A DNA stretch of 64,000 nt from Pseudomonas sp. PDM14 (GTDB taxonomy: Bacteria > Pseudomonadota > Gammaproteobacteria > Pseudomonadales > Pseudomonadaceae): the NCBI RefSeq assembly GCF_014851905.1, contig NZ_JACVAQ010000001.1, forward strand, positions 1,178,001-1,242,000, read 5' to 3'. Positions 44,828 through 52,871 of the stretch are shown here, piece after piece. Both the position numbers and the translations under genes were made by a program. The notes beneath the pieces were generated by a model. That model was not told where the DNA came from, searched no databases, and was given only the letters and a program-made list of their open reading frames with translations. Position 1 is the stretch's first letter. Each line of letters begins with the position of its first letter.

Positions 44828-45145
44828 TCAGCGCTGCTCGGTCGCCCTGGCCAACGCGGCGCGGGCGGCGCGCTGCTTGCGCACCTCTTTCGGGTCGGCC
44901 ACCAGAGGCCGGTAGATCTCTACCCGCTCACCTTCTTCCAGGATGCGCTCCTCCGGTTTGGCCAGCGCCTTGCCGAAAATCCCCAGCGGCGCAGTTGCCA
45001 GATCGAGCTGCGGAAAGCTTTCGCCCAGCCCGGACTGCAGTACCGCCTCACGCGCCGTCACACCCTGCGGAAACTCCAAGCTGACCAACGCCTGCCGGTC
45101 CACCAGCGCATAGGCCACCTCAACCGTGATGCCTGGCTTAGCCAT
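44828..45145 (-). CDS. RnfH family protein (UPF0125)
   Basis: A 105-residue ubiquitin-like beta-grasp protein: ITVEVAYALVDRQALVSLEFPQGVTAREAVLQSGL, then the conserved GIFGKALAKPEERILEEGERVEIYRPLVADPKEVRKQRA. The function is unproven; the family name comes from association with rnf genes in some species, and in enterics it is called RatB. Its start overlaps the end of the ratA gene by eight bases, so the two are translationally coupled. This ratA-rnfH pair beside smpB is widely conserved in gammaproteobacteria. Confidence 0.9.
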   Translation of the reverse strand: MAKPGITVEVAYALVDRQALVSLEFPQGVTAREAVLQSGLGESFPQLDLATAPLGIFGKALAKPEERILEEGERVEIYRPLVADPKEVRKQRAARAALARATEQR

Positions 45146-45572
45146 AAAGCTGCTTGGCCCGCTGGCAGAAAGCGTCGACCAGGGTATTCGCCGCCTGGTT
45201 GAACAGCGGCCCGAGGGTCGCCTTGACCAGCGGACCGGCGTAATCGAAGGTCATGTCCAGACTGATCTTGCAGGCCTTGTCGCCCAGCGCCTTGAACTCC
45301 CACAGCCCGTGCAACTGGCTGAACGGCCCCTCCTCGAGCGCCATCTCGATGCTCTTGCCCGGCACCAGCGTGTTGCGCGTCATGAAACGCTGGCTGAGCC
45401 CGCCCTTGGCCACGCTGAGACTGGCGCGCATGTGCGTCTCGCTGACCTCGAGCACCTCGGCCGCCGAGCACCAAGGCAGGAACTGCGGGTAGCCCGCCAC
45501 GTCATTGACCAGATCGTAGAGCGCCTGCGCCGGATAGGGCAGCAGGGCGGATCGCTGGATTCGGGTGCTCAT
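45138..45572 (-). CDS. RatA/Coq10 family START-like protein
   Basis: A 144-residue SRPBCC (START-like) protein: IQRSALLPYPAQALYDLVNDVAGYPQFLPWCSAAEVLE is the Coq10/RatA signature. E. coli RatA was reported to block 70S assembly and was named a toxin; homologues elsewhere are linked to ubiquinone binding. With no antitoxin partner visible, the ubiquinone-related role is as likely. It is divergent from smpB and overlaps rnfH. Confidence 0.88.
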   Translation of the reverse strand: MSTRIQRSALLPYPAQALYDLVNDVAGYPQFLPWCSAAEVLEVSETHMRASLSVAKGGLSQRFMTRNTLVPGKSIEMALEEGPFSQLHGLWEFKALGDKACKISLDMTFDYAGPLVKATLGPLFNQAANTLVDAFCQRAKQLYG

Positions 45573-45701
45573 CGCCTCTCACTTCTGCAGCTGCGGCACA
45601 GCAGTGGGCTTGCACCCGACCGACCGCCAAGAAGCGCGCATTGTGCGTAATTCACTTGCCCCCCTCAAGCACAGGCTGTCGCCAGCAGCGTGCCGACTCC
45701 C

Positions 45702-45707
45702 TATAAT
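45702..45707 (+). promoter_or_regulatory. TATAAT -10 box of smpB (near-leaderless)
   Basis: A perfect TATAAT ends nine bases before the smpB ATG (45717). The start of transcription would fall within a few bases of the ATG, and no Shine-Dalgarno is visible. No good -35 was found at 16-18 bases. Confidence 0.55.
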
Positions 45708-45716
45708 GCGCCGCCT

Positions 45717-46199
45717 ATGGCCAAACAGAAGAAACATCCCTCCGGGACCATCGCGCTGAACAAAAAGGCGCTGCACGATTACTTCGTCGAACAGAAGTTC
45801 GAGGCTGGACTCGCCCTGTCCGGCTGGGAAGTGAAGAGCCTGCGCGCAGGCAAGGCACAGCTGGTTGACAGCTACGTGCTGCTCAAGGACGACGAAGCCT
45901 GGCTGATGGGGTGTCACATCACTCCGCTGAAGACCGCCAGCACCCACGTCATCGCCGACCCCATTCGTACACGCAAGTTGCTGCTGAACAGACGCGAGCT
46001 GGACAAGCTGTTCGGCGCCGTGCAGCAGAAGGGCTACACCTGCGTCGCACTGTCGATCTACTGGAAGCAGCACCTGGTCAAGTGCGAGATCGCCCTGGCC
46101 AAGGGCAAGAAGGATTTCGACAAGCGCCACACCGAGAAAGAGCGTGACGCCGACCGCGAAGTCCAGCGCGCCATGCGCACCAAGGGCAAGGACGACTAA
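45717..46199 (+). CDS. smpB: SsrA-binding protein SmpB
   Basis: Partner of tmRNA (ssrA at 55948 in this window) in rescuing stalled ribosomes. The 160-residue protein has the OB-fold ([45 protein letters not shown]) and the basic C-terminal tail ([30 protein letters not shown]), which enters the mRNA channel. ATG 45717 gives [10 protein letters not shown]; the frame is open upstream to 45690 but would begin before the likely transcription start. Confidence 0.96.
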   Translation: MAKQKKHPSGTIALNKKALHDYFVEQKFEAGLALSGWEVKSLRAGKAQLVDSYVLLKDDEAWLMGCHITPLKTASTHVIADPIRTRKLLLNRRELDKLFGAVQQKGYTCVALSIYWKQHLVKCEIALAKGKKDFDKRHTEKERDADREVQRAMRTKGKDD

Positions 46200-46208
46200 C
46201 CCGTCAGG

Positions 46209-46976
46209 CTAGATGCCCTGGCGGCGCTGCGCGCGCGCCATGCGCTTGGCTTCCTGCTGCCCCTCGGCGAGCACTTCCTGAACGTAGAGGATGTGCCCGT
46301 GCGACACCTCCCGCGCCTCCTCCGCACGCCGCTCGATGATCGCTTCGAACAACGCCCGGTGCTGCTGCATCAGCATGTCGCGGGTTTCGCTGCGCTGCAG
46401 GTACATACCGCCGATGTTGGTCACCACGTTGTGCTTGAGCAAATCGAACAGGCCACGAATGGTGTGCAGCAGCACGGCATTGTGGCTGGCCTCGGCGATG
46501 GCCAGGTGAAAGCGCGCATCGGCCGCGCCCTCTTCCGCCCGCGTAGCCTTGCTGCCAGGCGCATAGCAGGCCTGCAGCGCTTCGAAGGCCTCACGCAGAC
46601 GCTGATGATCGACCTCCGTCGCCCGCCGCGCCGCGTAGTAAGCGCATGAACCTTCCAACGTGTGGCGGAACTCCAGCAGATCGCGCTGCGCATCCGGGTT
46701 GCTCTCCAGGAGATGCAGCAGTGGATCGCTGAAGGTCGAGCCCAACTCCGCGGCGACATAGTTGCCGCCGCCCTGGCGACTGACCAGCAACCCCTTGGCC
46801 GCCAGCTTCTGGATTGCTTCGCGCAGCGATGGCCGTGACACGCCGAACTGCTCCGCCAGCGCACGCTCGGCCGGCAGGCGTTCGCCGGCCTTGAGCGTGC
46901 CTTCGAGGATCAGCGACTCGAGCTGGCTGACGATATCGTCCGACAGACGGCGCTGCTGTACCTGACCAAACCCCAT
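46209..46976 (-). CDS. lldR: LldR, GntR/FadR-type lactate-responsive repressor
   Basis: A 255-residue FadR-subfamily GntR regulator with an N-terminal winged helix (RLSDDIVSQLESLILEGTLKAGERLPAERALAEQFGVSRPSLREAIQKLAAKGLL) and an all-helical FCD ligand domain with the metal-ligand pattern (DARFHLAIAEASHN, then H in MLMQQHRALFEAI). It is divergent from lldP-lldD-dld. The intergenic region carries a perfect AATTGGT-N3-ACCAATT operator, the LldR/PdhR-type site. By analogy it represses the operon until L- or D-lactate binds. ATG 46976 is preferred; ATG 46991 (adding MVGTG) is possible. It is convergent with smpB. Confidence 0.92.
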   Translation of the reverse strand: MGFGQVQQRRLSDDIVSQLESLILEGTLKAGERLPAERALAEQFGVSRPSLREAIQKLAAKGLLVSRQGGGNYVAAELGSTFSDPLLHLLESNPDAQRDLLEFRHTLEGSCAYYAARRATEVDHQRLREAFEALQACYAPGSKATRAEEGAADARFHLAIAEASHNAVLLHTIRGLFDLLKHNVVTNIGGMYLQRSETRDMLMQQHRALFEAIIERRAEEAREVSHGHILYVQEVLAEGQQEAKRMARAQRRQGI

Positions 46977-47123
46977 ACCTGTTCCCACCATTTTCCCTTG
47001 CCTGCGACAGCCCGTCTGCGGCGCCGCTTTTCATCATCTGTCGCGGCAGCCTAACCAGCGCGCCGCGGGCCTACAAGCGACAACGGATGAGCCTACCCGC
47101 GACCAAAGTCGTAGGGCGCGAAA

Positions 47124-47188
47124 TTGACATGCCGACGGCCAGGCTTTTACCCTGAGCCGTCGATTTTGTAAATTGGTATTACCAATTT
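47124..47188 (+). promoter_or_regulatory. lldP promoter and LldR operator
   Basis: TTGACA (47124-47129) with TTTACC/TTACCC about 16-17 bases downstream forms a sigma70 promoter. The perfect inverted repeat AAATTGGT-ATT-ACCAATTT (47170-47188) follows just downstream of the expected start, where a bound repressor would block elongation or initiation. Confidence 0.8.
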
Positions 47189-47272
47189 AGGCGACGAACA
47201 GCGCCGACCAGGCTGTACTGCGTTTGCGGGGCCACAAGCACCAGAACGCCGCAGCCGAATGACAGGCAAACC

Positions 47273-47289
47273 AAGAACAATTAGGGAGC
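47273..47289 (+). promoter_or_regulatory. CA-type motif next to the lldP Shine-Dalgarno
   Basis: AAGAACAA (47273-47280) fits AANAANAA and lies three bases before AGGGAG (47284-47289), the lldP ribosome site. It is a candidate Hfq/Crc target, weaker than the acsA one because the motif is a less common variant. Confidence 0.45.
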
Positions 47290-47297
47290 CACCCCAC

Positions 47298-48986
47298 ATG
47301 CAAACCTGGCAACAACTCTACACACCGCTCGGCAGCCTCGGCCTGTCCGCGCTGGTCGCGCTCATCCCCATCGTCTTCTTTTTCCTGGCCCTGGCGGTGT
47401 TCCGCCTGAAAGGTCATGTCGCCGGCAGCATCACTTTGGCGCTGTCGATCATCGTCGCCATCTTCGCCTTCCAGATGCCCGCCGACATGGCCTTCGCCGC
47501 CGCCGGTTACGGTTTCGCCTATGGCCTGTGGCCCATTGCCTGGATCATCGTCGCAGCAGTATTCCTCTACAAACTGACAGTGAAGAGCGGCCAGTTCGAG
47601 ATCATCCGCAGCTCGGTCCTGTCGATCACCGACGACCAACGCCTGCAGGTGCTGCTGATCGGCTTCTCCTTCGGCGCCTTCCTCGAAGGTGCTGCCGGCT
47701 TCGGTGCACCGGTGGCGATCACCGCGGCCCTGCTCGTCGGCCTCGGCTTCAATCCGCTGTACGCCGCTGGCCTGTGCCTGATCGCCAACACCGCACCGGT
47801 AGCCTTCGGCGCCCTGGGCATTCCGATCATCGTCGCCGGCCAGGTCACCGGCATTGACGCCTTCAAGATCGGCGCCATGGCAGGCCGTCAGCTACCGCTG
47901 CTGTCGATCATCGTGCCGTTCTGGCTGGTGGCGATGATGGACGGCTGGCGTGGCATCAAGGAAACCTGGCCGGCCGCACTGGTCGCCGGTGTCAGCTTTG
48001 CCGTCACCCAGTACTTCACGTCCAACTACATCGGCCCGGAACTGCCGGACATCACCTCGGCGCTGGTCAGCCTGGTCTGCCTGACCCTGTTCCTCAAGGT
48101 CTGGAGCCCGAGCCGCGCAGCCGAGCCGGAAGTGGTCGGCGTATCGGCCGGCGGTGCAGCCATCGTTGGCGGTTTCGGCGGCAAGCGCAGCACCACGCCT
48201 TCGCCATACAGCTTCGGTGAAATCCTCAAGGCCTGGTCGCCGTTCCTGATCCTCACCGTACTGGTCACCATCTGGACCCTGAAACCGTTCAAGGCGCTGT
48301 TCGCCGCCGGCGGCTCGATGTACAGCACGGTGTTCAATTTCGCCATCCCGCACCTCGACCAACTGGTGATCAAGACCGCGCCGATCGTCACCGCTGCCAC
48401 CGCCATGCCGGCCGTGTTCAAGCTCGACCCGATCTCCGCCACCGGCACCGCGATCTTCTTCTCCGCGCTGGTCTCCATGCTGGTGCTGAAGATCAATGCT
48501 AAAACTGGTCTGACCACATTCAAGGAAACCCTGATCGAGCTGAAATGGCCGATCCTGTCGATCGGCATGGTGCTGGCGTTCGCCTTCGTCACCAACTACT
48601 CGGGCATGTCCAGCACCCTGGCCCTGGTCCTGGCCGGCACCGGCGTGCTGTTCCCGTTCTTCTCGCCATTCCTCGGCTGGCTGGGCGTGTTCCTCACCGG
48701 CTCGGATACCTCGTCCAACGCCCTGTTCAGCTCGCTGCAGGCCACCACCGCACACCAGATCGGGGTCAACGACACACTGCTGGTCGCGGCCAACACCAGC
48801 GGCGGCGTGACCGGCAAGATGATCTCACCACAATCCATCGCCGTGGCCTGCGCCGCCACCGGCATGGTTGGCAAGGAATCCGATCTGTTCCGCTTCACCC
48901 TCAAGCACAGCCTGATCTTCGCCGCCTTCGTCGGCCTGATCACCCTGGCCCAGGCCTACTGGCTGACGGGCATGCTCGTCCATTGA
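47298..48986 (+). CDS. lldP: L-lactate permease LldP
   Basis: Proton-coupled lactate (and glycolate) uptake carrier of the LctP family. The 562-residue protein has 12 or more membrane segments and the conserved loops [50 protein letters not shown] and, near the C-terminus, [17 protein letters not shown] with [27 protein letters not shown] 47298 follows AGGGAG. It is the first gene of the lldP-lldD-dld operon under LldR control. Confidence 0.96.
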   Translation: MQTWQQLYTPLGSLGLSALVALIPIVFFFLALAVFRLKGHVAGSITLALSIIVAIFAFQMPADMAFAAAGYGFAYGLWPIAWIIVAAVFLYKLTVKSGQFEIIRSSVLSITDDQRLQVLLIGFSFGAFLEGAAGFGAPVAITAALLVGLGFNPLYAAGLCLIANTAPVAFGALGIPIIVAGQVTGIDAFKIGAMAGRQLPLLSIIVPFWLVAMMDGWRGIKETWPAALVAGVSFAVTQYFTSNYIGPELPDITSALVSLVCLTLFLKVWSPSRAAEPEVVGVSAGGAAIVGGFGGKRSTTPSPYSFGEILKAWSPFLILTVLVTIWTLKPFKALFAAGGSMYSTVFNFAIPHLDQLVIKTAPIVTAATAMPAVFKLDPISATGTAIFFSALVSMLVLKINAKTGLTTFKETLIELKWPILSIGMVLAFAFVTNYSGMSSTLALVLAGTGVLFPFFSPFLGWLGVFLTGSDTSSNALFSSLQATTAHQIGVNDTLLVAANTSGGVTGKMISPQSIAVACAATGMVGKESDLFRFTLKHSLIFAAFVGLITLAQAYWLTGMLVH

Positions 48987-49113
48987 GGACAGCCGTTTGG
49001 CCGGCAGCAGCGATGCCCGCCAAGCGCACAAGGTTGTAACGCTGTACCCGCCAGGCTGACGTGATCGTCGCCTGGCGGACCTGTTCCACCCCCTAGCAAT
49101 CGGTGTGAATCCC

Positions 49114-50253
49114 ATGATCATTTCTGCCTCTACCGACTACCGCGCCGCTGCCCAGCGCAAGCTGCCGCCGTTCCTGTTCCACTACATCGACGGCGGCGCC
49201 TATGCCGAGTACACGCTCAAACGCAATGTCGAGGACCTGGCCAGCATCGCCTTGCGCCAGCGCGTGCTGCGCAACATGTCCGAGCTGAGTCTGGAAACCC
49301 GTCTGTTCAACGAAACGCTGTCCATGCCGGTGGCGCTCGCCCCGGTCGGGCTGACCGGCATGTACGCGCGCCGCGGCGAGGTGCAGGCCGCACAGGCGGC
49401 CGCGGTGAAGGGCATTCCCTTCACCCTGTCGACCGTTTCGGTGTGTCCGATCGAGGAGGTGGCGCCCGCCATCGACCGGCCGATGTGGTTCCAGCTCTAC
49501 GTGCTGAAAGATCGCGGCTTCATGAAGAACGCCCTGGAGCGAGCCAAGGCTGCCGGCGTAACCACCCTGGTGTTCACCGTCGACATGCCCACGCCGGGTG
49601 CCCGCTACCGCGACGCCCACTCCGGCATGAGCGGCACCAACGCCGCGGCACGCCGCATGCTGCAAGCCGTCACGCACCCGGCCTGGGCCTGGGACGTCGG
49701 CGTGCGCGGTCGCCCGCATGACCTCGGCAACATCTCCACCTACCGCGGCAACCCGACCGGCCTGGCCGACTACATCGGCTGGCTCGGCGCCAACTTCGAC
49801 CCGTCGATCTCCTGGAAAGACCTGGAGTGGATCCGTGAATTCTGGGACGGCCCGATGGTGATCAAGGGCATCCTCGATGCCGAAGACGCCAGGGACGCCG
49901 TGCGCTTCGGCGCCGACGGCATCGTCGTGTCCAACCACGGCGGTCGCCAGCTCGACGGCGTACTGTCCAGCGCCCGCGCCCTGCCGGCCATCGCCGACGC
50001 GGTGAAAGGCGAACTGGCGATCCTCGCCGACTCCGGCGTACGCAGCGGTCTCGACGTGGTGCGCATGATCGCTCTGGGCGCCGACACCGTGATGCTCGGC
50101 CGCGCCTTCGTCTACGCCCTGGCCGCAGCCGGCGGTGCCGGCGTGCTCAACCTGCTCGACCTGATCGAGAAGGAAATGCGCGTGGCCATGGTCCTGACCG
50201 GCGCCAAGTCGATCAGCGACATCAGCGCCGACTCGCTGGTCAAGGAGCTCTGA
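49114..50253 (+). CDS. lldD: L-lactate dehydrogenase (FMN, quinone-dependent)
   Basis: Membrane-associated flavoenzyme that oxidises L-lactate to pyruvate and passes electrons to the quinone pool. The 379-residue TIM barrel has the FMN-binding [16 protein letters not shown], the substrate region [11 protein letters not shown], and the catalytic histidine and arginine in [12 protein letters not shown]. It is highly similar across its length to E. coli LldD. ATG 49114 gives [20 protein letters not shown]; a GTG at 49105 is a less likely start. It is followed three bases later by dld. Confidence 0.97.
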   Translation: MIISASTDYRAAAQRKLPPFLFHYIDGGAYAEYTLKRNVEDLASIALRQRVLRNMSELSLETRLFNETLSMPVALAPVGLTGMYARRGEVQAAQAAAVKGIPFTLSTVSVCPIEEVAPAIDRPMWFQLYVLKDRGFMKNALERAKAAGVTTLVFTVDMPTPGARYRDAHSGMSGTNAAARRMLQAVTHPAWAWDVGVRGRPHDLGNISTYRGNPTGLADYIGWLGANFDPSISWKDLEWIREFWDGPMVIKGILDAEDARDAVRFGADGIVVSNHGGRQLDGVLSSARALPAIADAVKGELAILADSGVRSGLDVVRMIALGADTVMLGRAFVYALAAAGGAGVLNLLDLIEKEMRVAMVLTGAKSISDISADSLVKEL

Positions 50254-50256
50254 AGC

Positions 50257-51969
50257 ATGTCAACCATCAGCCGCGACGCCCTGCTCGCCAGCCTGCGCGA
50301 GGTGGTCGGCAACGACCACGTGCTCACCGACGAACAGAGCACCCGGCGCTTTCGCAAGGGCCATCGCACCGGTGACGGCGGCGTGCTCGCCGTGGTCCGC
50401 CCCGGTAGCCTGTTGGAGCAGTGGCGCGTGCTGCAGGCCGCCGTGGCGGCCGACCGCATCGTCATCATGCAGGCGGCCAACACCGGCCTGACCGGCGGCT
50501 CGACCCCGGACGGCAACAACTACGACCGCGAGATCGTGCTGGTCAGCACCCTGCGCATCACCGGCGTGCAGCTGATCAACGACGGCCAGCAGGTGGTCTG
50601 CCTGCCAGGCGCCACCCTCGATCGCCTGGAGCAGGCCCTGGCCCCGCTGGGCCGTGAGCCGCATTCGGTGATCGGTTCCTCGTGCATCGGCGCCTCGGTG
50701 CTGGGCGGCGTGTGCAACAACTCCGGCGGTGCCCTGGTCCGCCGCGGCCCGGCCTACACCGAACTGGCGCTGTACGCGCAGGTGCAGGCGGACGGCTCGC
50801 TGGAACTGGTCAACCACCTGGGCATCGAGCTGGGCGACAGCCCGGAGGAAATCCTCACCCGCCTGCAGAAAGGCGAGTACACCCCGCAGCAGGTGAGTAA
50901 CGAAGGCACCGGCAAAGCCTCCGACGCCCGCTACGGCGAGCACGTGCGCGACGTCGACGCCGACACCCCGGCGCGCTTCAACGCCGACCCCTCGCGCCTG
51001 TTCGAAGCCTCCGGCTCGGCCGGCAAGCTGTGCCTGTTCGCCGTGCGCCTGGACACCTACGCCAAGGAAGCCAGCTCGGTGTTCTACATCGGCAGCAACG
51101 ACCCGCACGACCTCACCGAGGTGCGCCGTCACCTGCTCACCCACCTGCCAAGCCTGCCGATCGCCGGTGAATACATCCACCGCACCGCCTTCGACATCGG
51201 CGAGCAGTACGGCAAGGACACCTTCCTGGTGATCGACCGTTTCGGCACCGCCAAAGTCCCCGCCGCCTTCGCCCTGAAGAGCCGCGTTGACGGTTTCTTC
51301 GAGCGCTTCGGCCTGCGCGGCGTCGCTGACCGGGCGATCCAGGTGCTGATGAACCTGCTACCCAGCCACCTGCCGCCGCGCATGCGCGAGTACCGCGACC
51401 GCTTCGAGCATCACCTGCTGGTGCGTGTGTCCAACGACAGCCTGGCGGCCACCCAAGACTTCCTCGCCGAGTACTTCGCCGGCCGCAGCAGCGGCGCCTT
51501 CTTCGCCTGTGATGCCGAGGAAGGGCGCAAGGCCTTCCTCCATCGCTTCGCCATCGCCGGCGCGGCGATCCGCTACCGCGAGGCGCACCGCAGCAGCGTG
51601 GAAGACATCGTCGCCCTGGACATCGCCCTGCGCCGCAACGATCGCGACTGGGTCGAGACGCTGCCGGCCGAGATGGAGCAGCAGATCATCCACAAGCTCT
51701 ACTACGGGCACTTCTTCTGCCACGTGTTCCACCAGGACTACATCATCCGCAAGGGCGTCGACCCGCTGGCGATGGAGCACCGCATGTGGACCCTGCTCGA
51801 CGAGCGCCGCGCCGAGTACCCGGCCGAGCACAACGTCGGCCACCTGTACGTCGCCAAGCCGGCACTGGCGGGTTTCTACCGCGAACTGGACCCAAGCAAC
51901 GCGCTGAACCCCGGCATCGGCCACACCTCGAAACAAAAGCACTGGGGCGAATGCTGCGACGGGCACTGA
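50257..51969 (+). CDS. dld: Quinone-dependent D-lactate dehydrogenase
   Basis: FAD enzyme that oxidises D-lactate to pyruvate at the inner face of the membrane. The 570-residue length and plan match the E. coli Dld type: an N-terminal PCMH FAD-binding domain (MQAANTGLTGGSTPDGNNYDRE, SSCIGASVLGGVCNNSGGALV) and a C-terminal membrane-binding Lact-deh-memb domain (HKLYYGHFFCHVFHQDYIIRKG, then NVGHLYVAKPALAGFYRELDPSNALNPGIG). This differs from the longer iron-sulfur D-lactate enzyme found at this place in P. aeruginosa. With LldP and LldD it lets the cell use both lactate enantiomers. Confidence 0.93.
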   Translation: MSTISRDALLASLREVVGNDHVLTDEQSTRRFRKGHRTGDGGVLAVVRPGSLLEQWRVLQAAVAADRIVIMQAANTGLTGGSTPDGNNYDREIVLVSTLRITGVQLINDGQQVVCLPGATLDRLEQALAPLGREPHSVIGSSCIGASVLGGVCNNSGGALVRRGPAYTELALYAQVQADGSLELVNHLGIELGDSPEEILTRLQKGEYTPQQVSNEGTGKASDARYGEHVRDVDADTPARFNADPSRLFEASGSAGKLCLFAVRLDTYAKEASSVFYIGSNDPHDLTEVRRHLLTHLPSLPIAGEYIHRTAFDIGEQYGKDTFLVIDRFGTAKVPAAFALKSRVDGFFERFGLRGVADRAIQVLMNLLPSHLPPRMREYRDRFEHHLLVRVSNDSLAATQDFLAEYFAGRSSGAFFACDAEEGRKAFLHRFAIAGAAIRYREAHRSSVEDIVALDIALRRNDRDWVETLPAEMEQQIIHKLYYGHFFCHVFHQDYIIRKGVDPLAMEHRMWTLLDERRAEYPAEHNVGHLYVAKPALAGFYRELDPSNALNPGIGHTSKQKHWGECCDGH

Positions 51970-51981
51970 AGTACCTCGACC

Positions 51982-52003
51982 AACCGGGCAGCCCTGCCCG
52001 GTT
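51982..52003 (+). terminator. Hairpin after the lld operon
   Basis: AACCGGGCAG (51982-51991), CC, CTGCCCGGTT (51994-52003), a perfect stem 12 bases after the dld stop; no long T tract. Confidence 0.6.
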
Positions 52004-52225
52004 GCCACAACACGCGAGCGCGCCTCCCCTTGCCTCTACCCGCCGGACAGTGGGAGTGGCAGCCGCGTGACAGTAAAAAAACCTGAACCCCTGCGCGACC
52101 TGCCAAGTCCATCTTCATAAGCCCGCACGCTCGGGGCTTACTTCATCTCGGACGCGATGGCTCCACGGCAGCACCGCTCGTGCGGACTGATCCGAGACCT
52201 GACAGGAAGCAACAGGAGAGACACC

Positions 52226-52501
52226 ATGAAACGTACCGCCCTGATTTTTGCCACTGCCCTGATCGCCTCCCCCGTGTTTGCGGCCGACGACCTGTGCAGC
52301 ATCAATCTGCAGAAGCTCGATGATCAACTGGCCACCCACACCACGATTACCGCGCCACTGAAAACCCAGGTCGAAGACCTGCAAACCCAGGCCAAGGCCG
52401 CGCAACAGGCAGGCAACAATGAAGATTGTGCGTCGGCTGCCACCCAGGCACTGACCCTGCTGGAAAAAACCGATAAAGGTGGTGAAGGCGCCGGTAGCTG
52501 A
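52226..52501 (+). CDS. Small exported helical protein (unknown function, copy 1)
   Basis: A 91-residue protein with a signal peptide (MKRTALIFATALIASPVFA, cleavage before ADDLCS). The mature part is mostly alpha-helical, with INLQKLDDQLATHTTITAPLKTQVEDLQTQAKAAQQAGNNEDCASAATQALTLLEK; two cysteines could pair. ATG 52226 has AGGAGAG upstream. The spacing of Leu/Val residues and the AG-x3-4-SA-x-ALxLL ending resemble the next gene, suggesting an old duplication. I do not recognise a named family. It ends with a GC hairpin (52512-52535). Confidence 0.7.
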   Translation: MKRTALIFATALIASPVFAADDLCSINLQKLDDQLATHTTITAPLKTQVEDLQTQAKAAQQAGNNEDCASAATQALTLLEKTDKGGEGAGS

Positions 52502-52608
52502 TCGCCTTCCAGACCAGCCCCGCCGGGGGCTGGTCGATCGGCGCAGCCGCGCAAGGCGGCCAGCGCTTTCTATACTGCAAGCCTCCATCCCACGTTCGGA
52601 GGTGCCCC

Positions 52609-52869
52609 ATGCGTCGCATTCCCCTGATTCTCGCCCTGACCCTGTTCGGCACTGGCCTGGTCAGCACCCACTCCTGGGCCATGCATTGCCCACAGGACAT
52701 GGCCAAGATCGATCAGCTGTTGAAGACTGACCCGCCGGCCGATCCCGAGGTATTGGCCCAGGTGAAAGACCTGCGCGCCGAAGGTGAAACGCTGCACAAG
52801 GCCGGCGACCACGAAGAGTCGGCGCGGGTGCTGGAAGAAGCGCTGAACCTGTTGCAGGCCAGCGAGTAG
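52609..52869 (+). CDS. Small exported helical protein (unknown function, copy 2)
   Basis: An 86-residue protein with a signal peptide (MRRIPLILALTLFGTGLVSTHSWA) and a short helical mature part (MHCPQDMAKIDQLLKTDPPADPEVLAQVKDLRAEGETLHKAGDHEESARVLEEALNLLQ) that ends like half of a TPR pair. ATG 52609 follows GGAGG. It is weakly paralogous to the gene 107 bases upstream. It is convergent with the hybrid kinase, with only two bases between stops. Function unknown. Confidence 0.7.
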   Translation: MRRIPLILALTLFGTGLVSTHSWAMHCPQDMAKIDQLLKTDPPADPEVLAQVKDLRAEGETLHKAGDHEESARVLEEALNLLQASE

Positions 52870-52871
52870 CG

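Noticed and set aside
45138..45572. ratA-rnfH considered as a toxin-antitoxin module
   Set aside because: Both are conserved core genes in most gammaproteobacteria beside smpB; no antitoxin features, and the family is also linked to ubiquinone binding.
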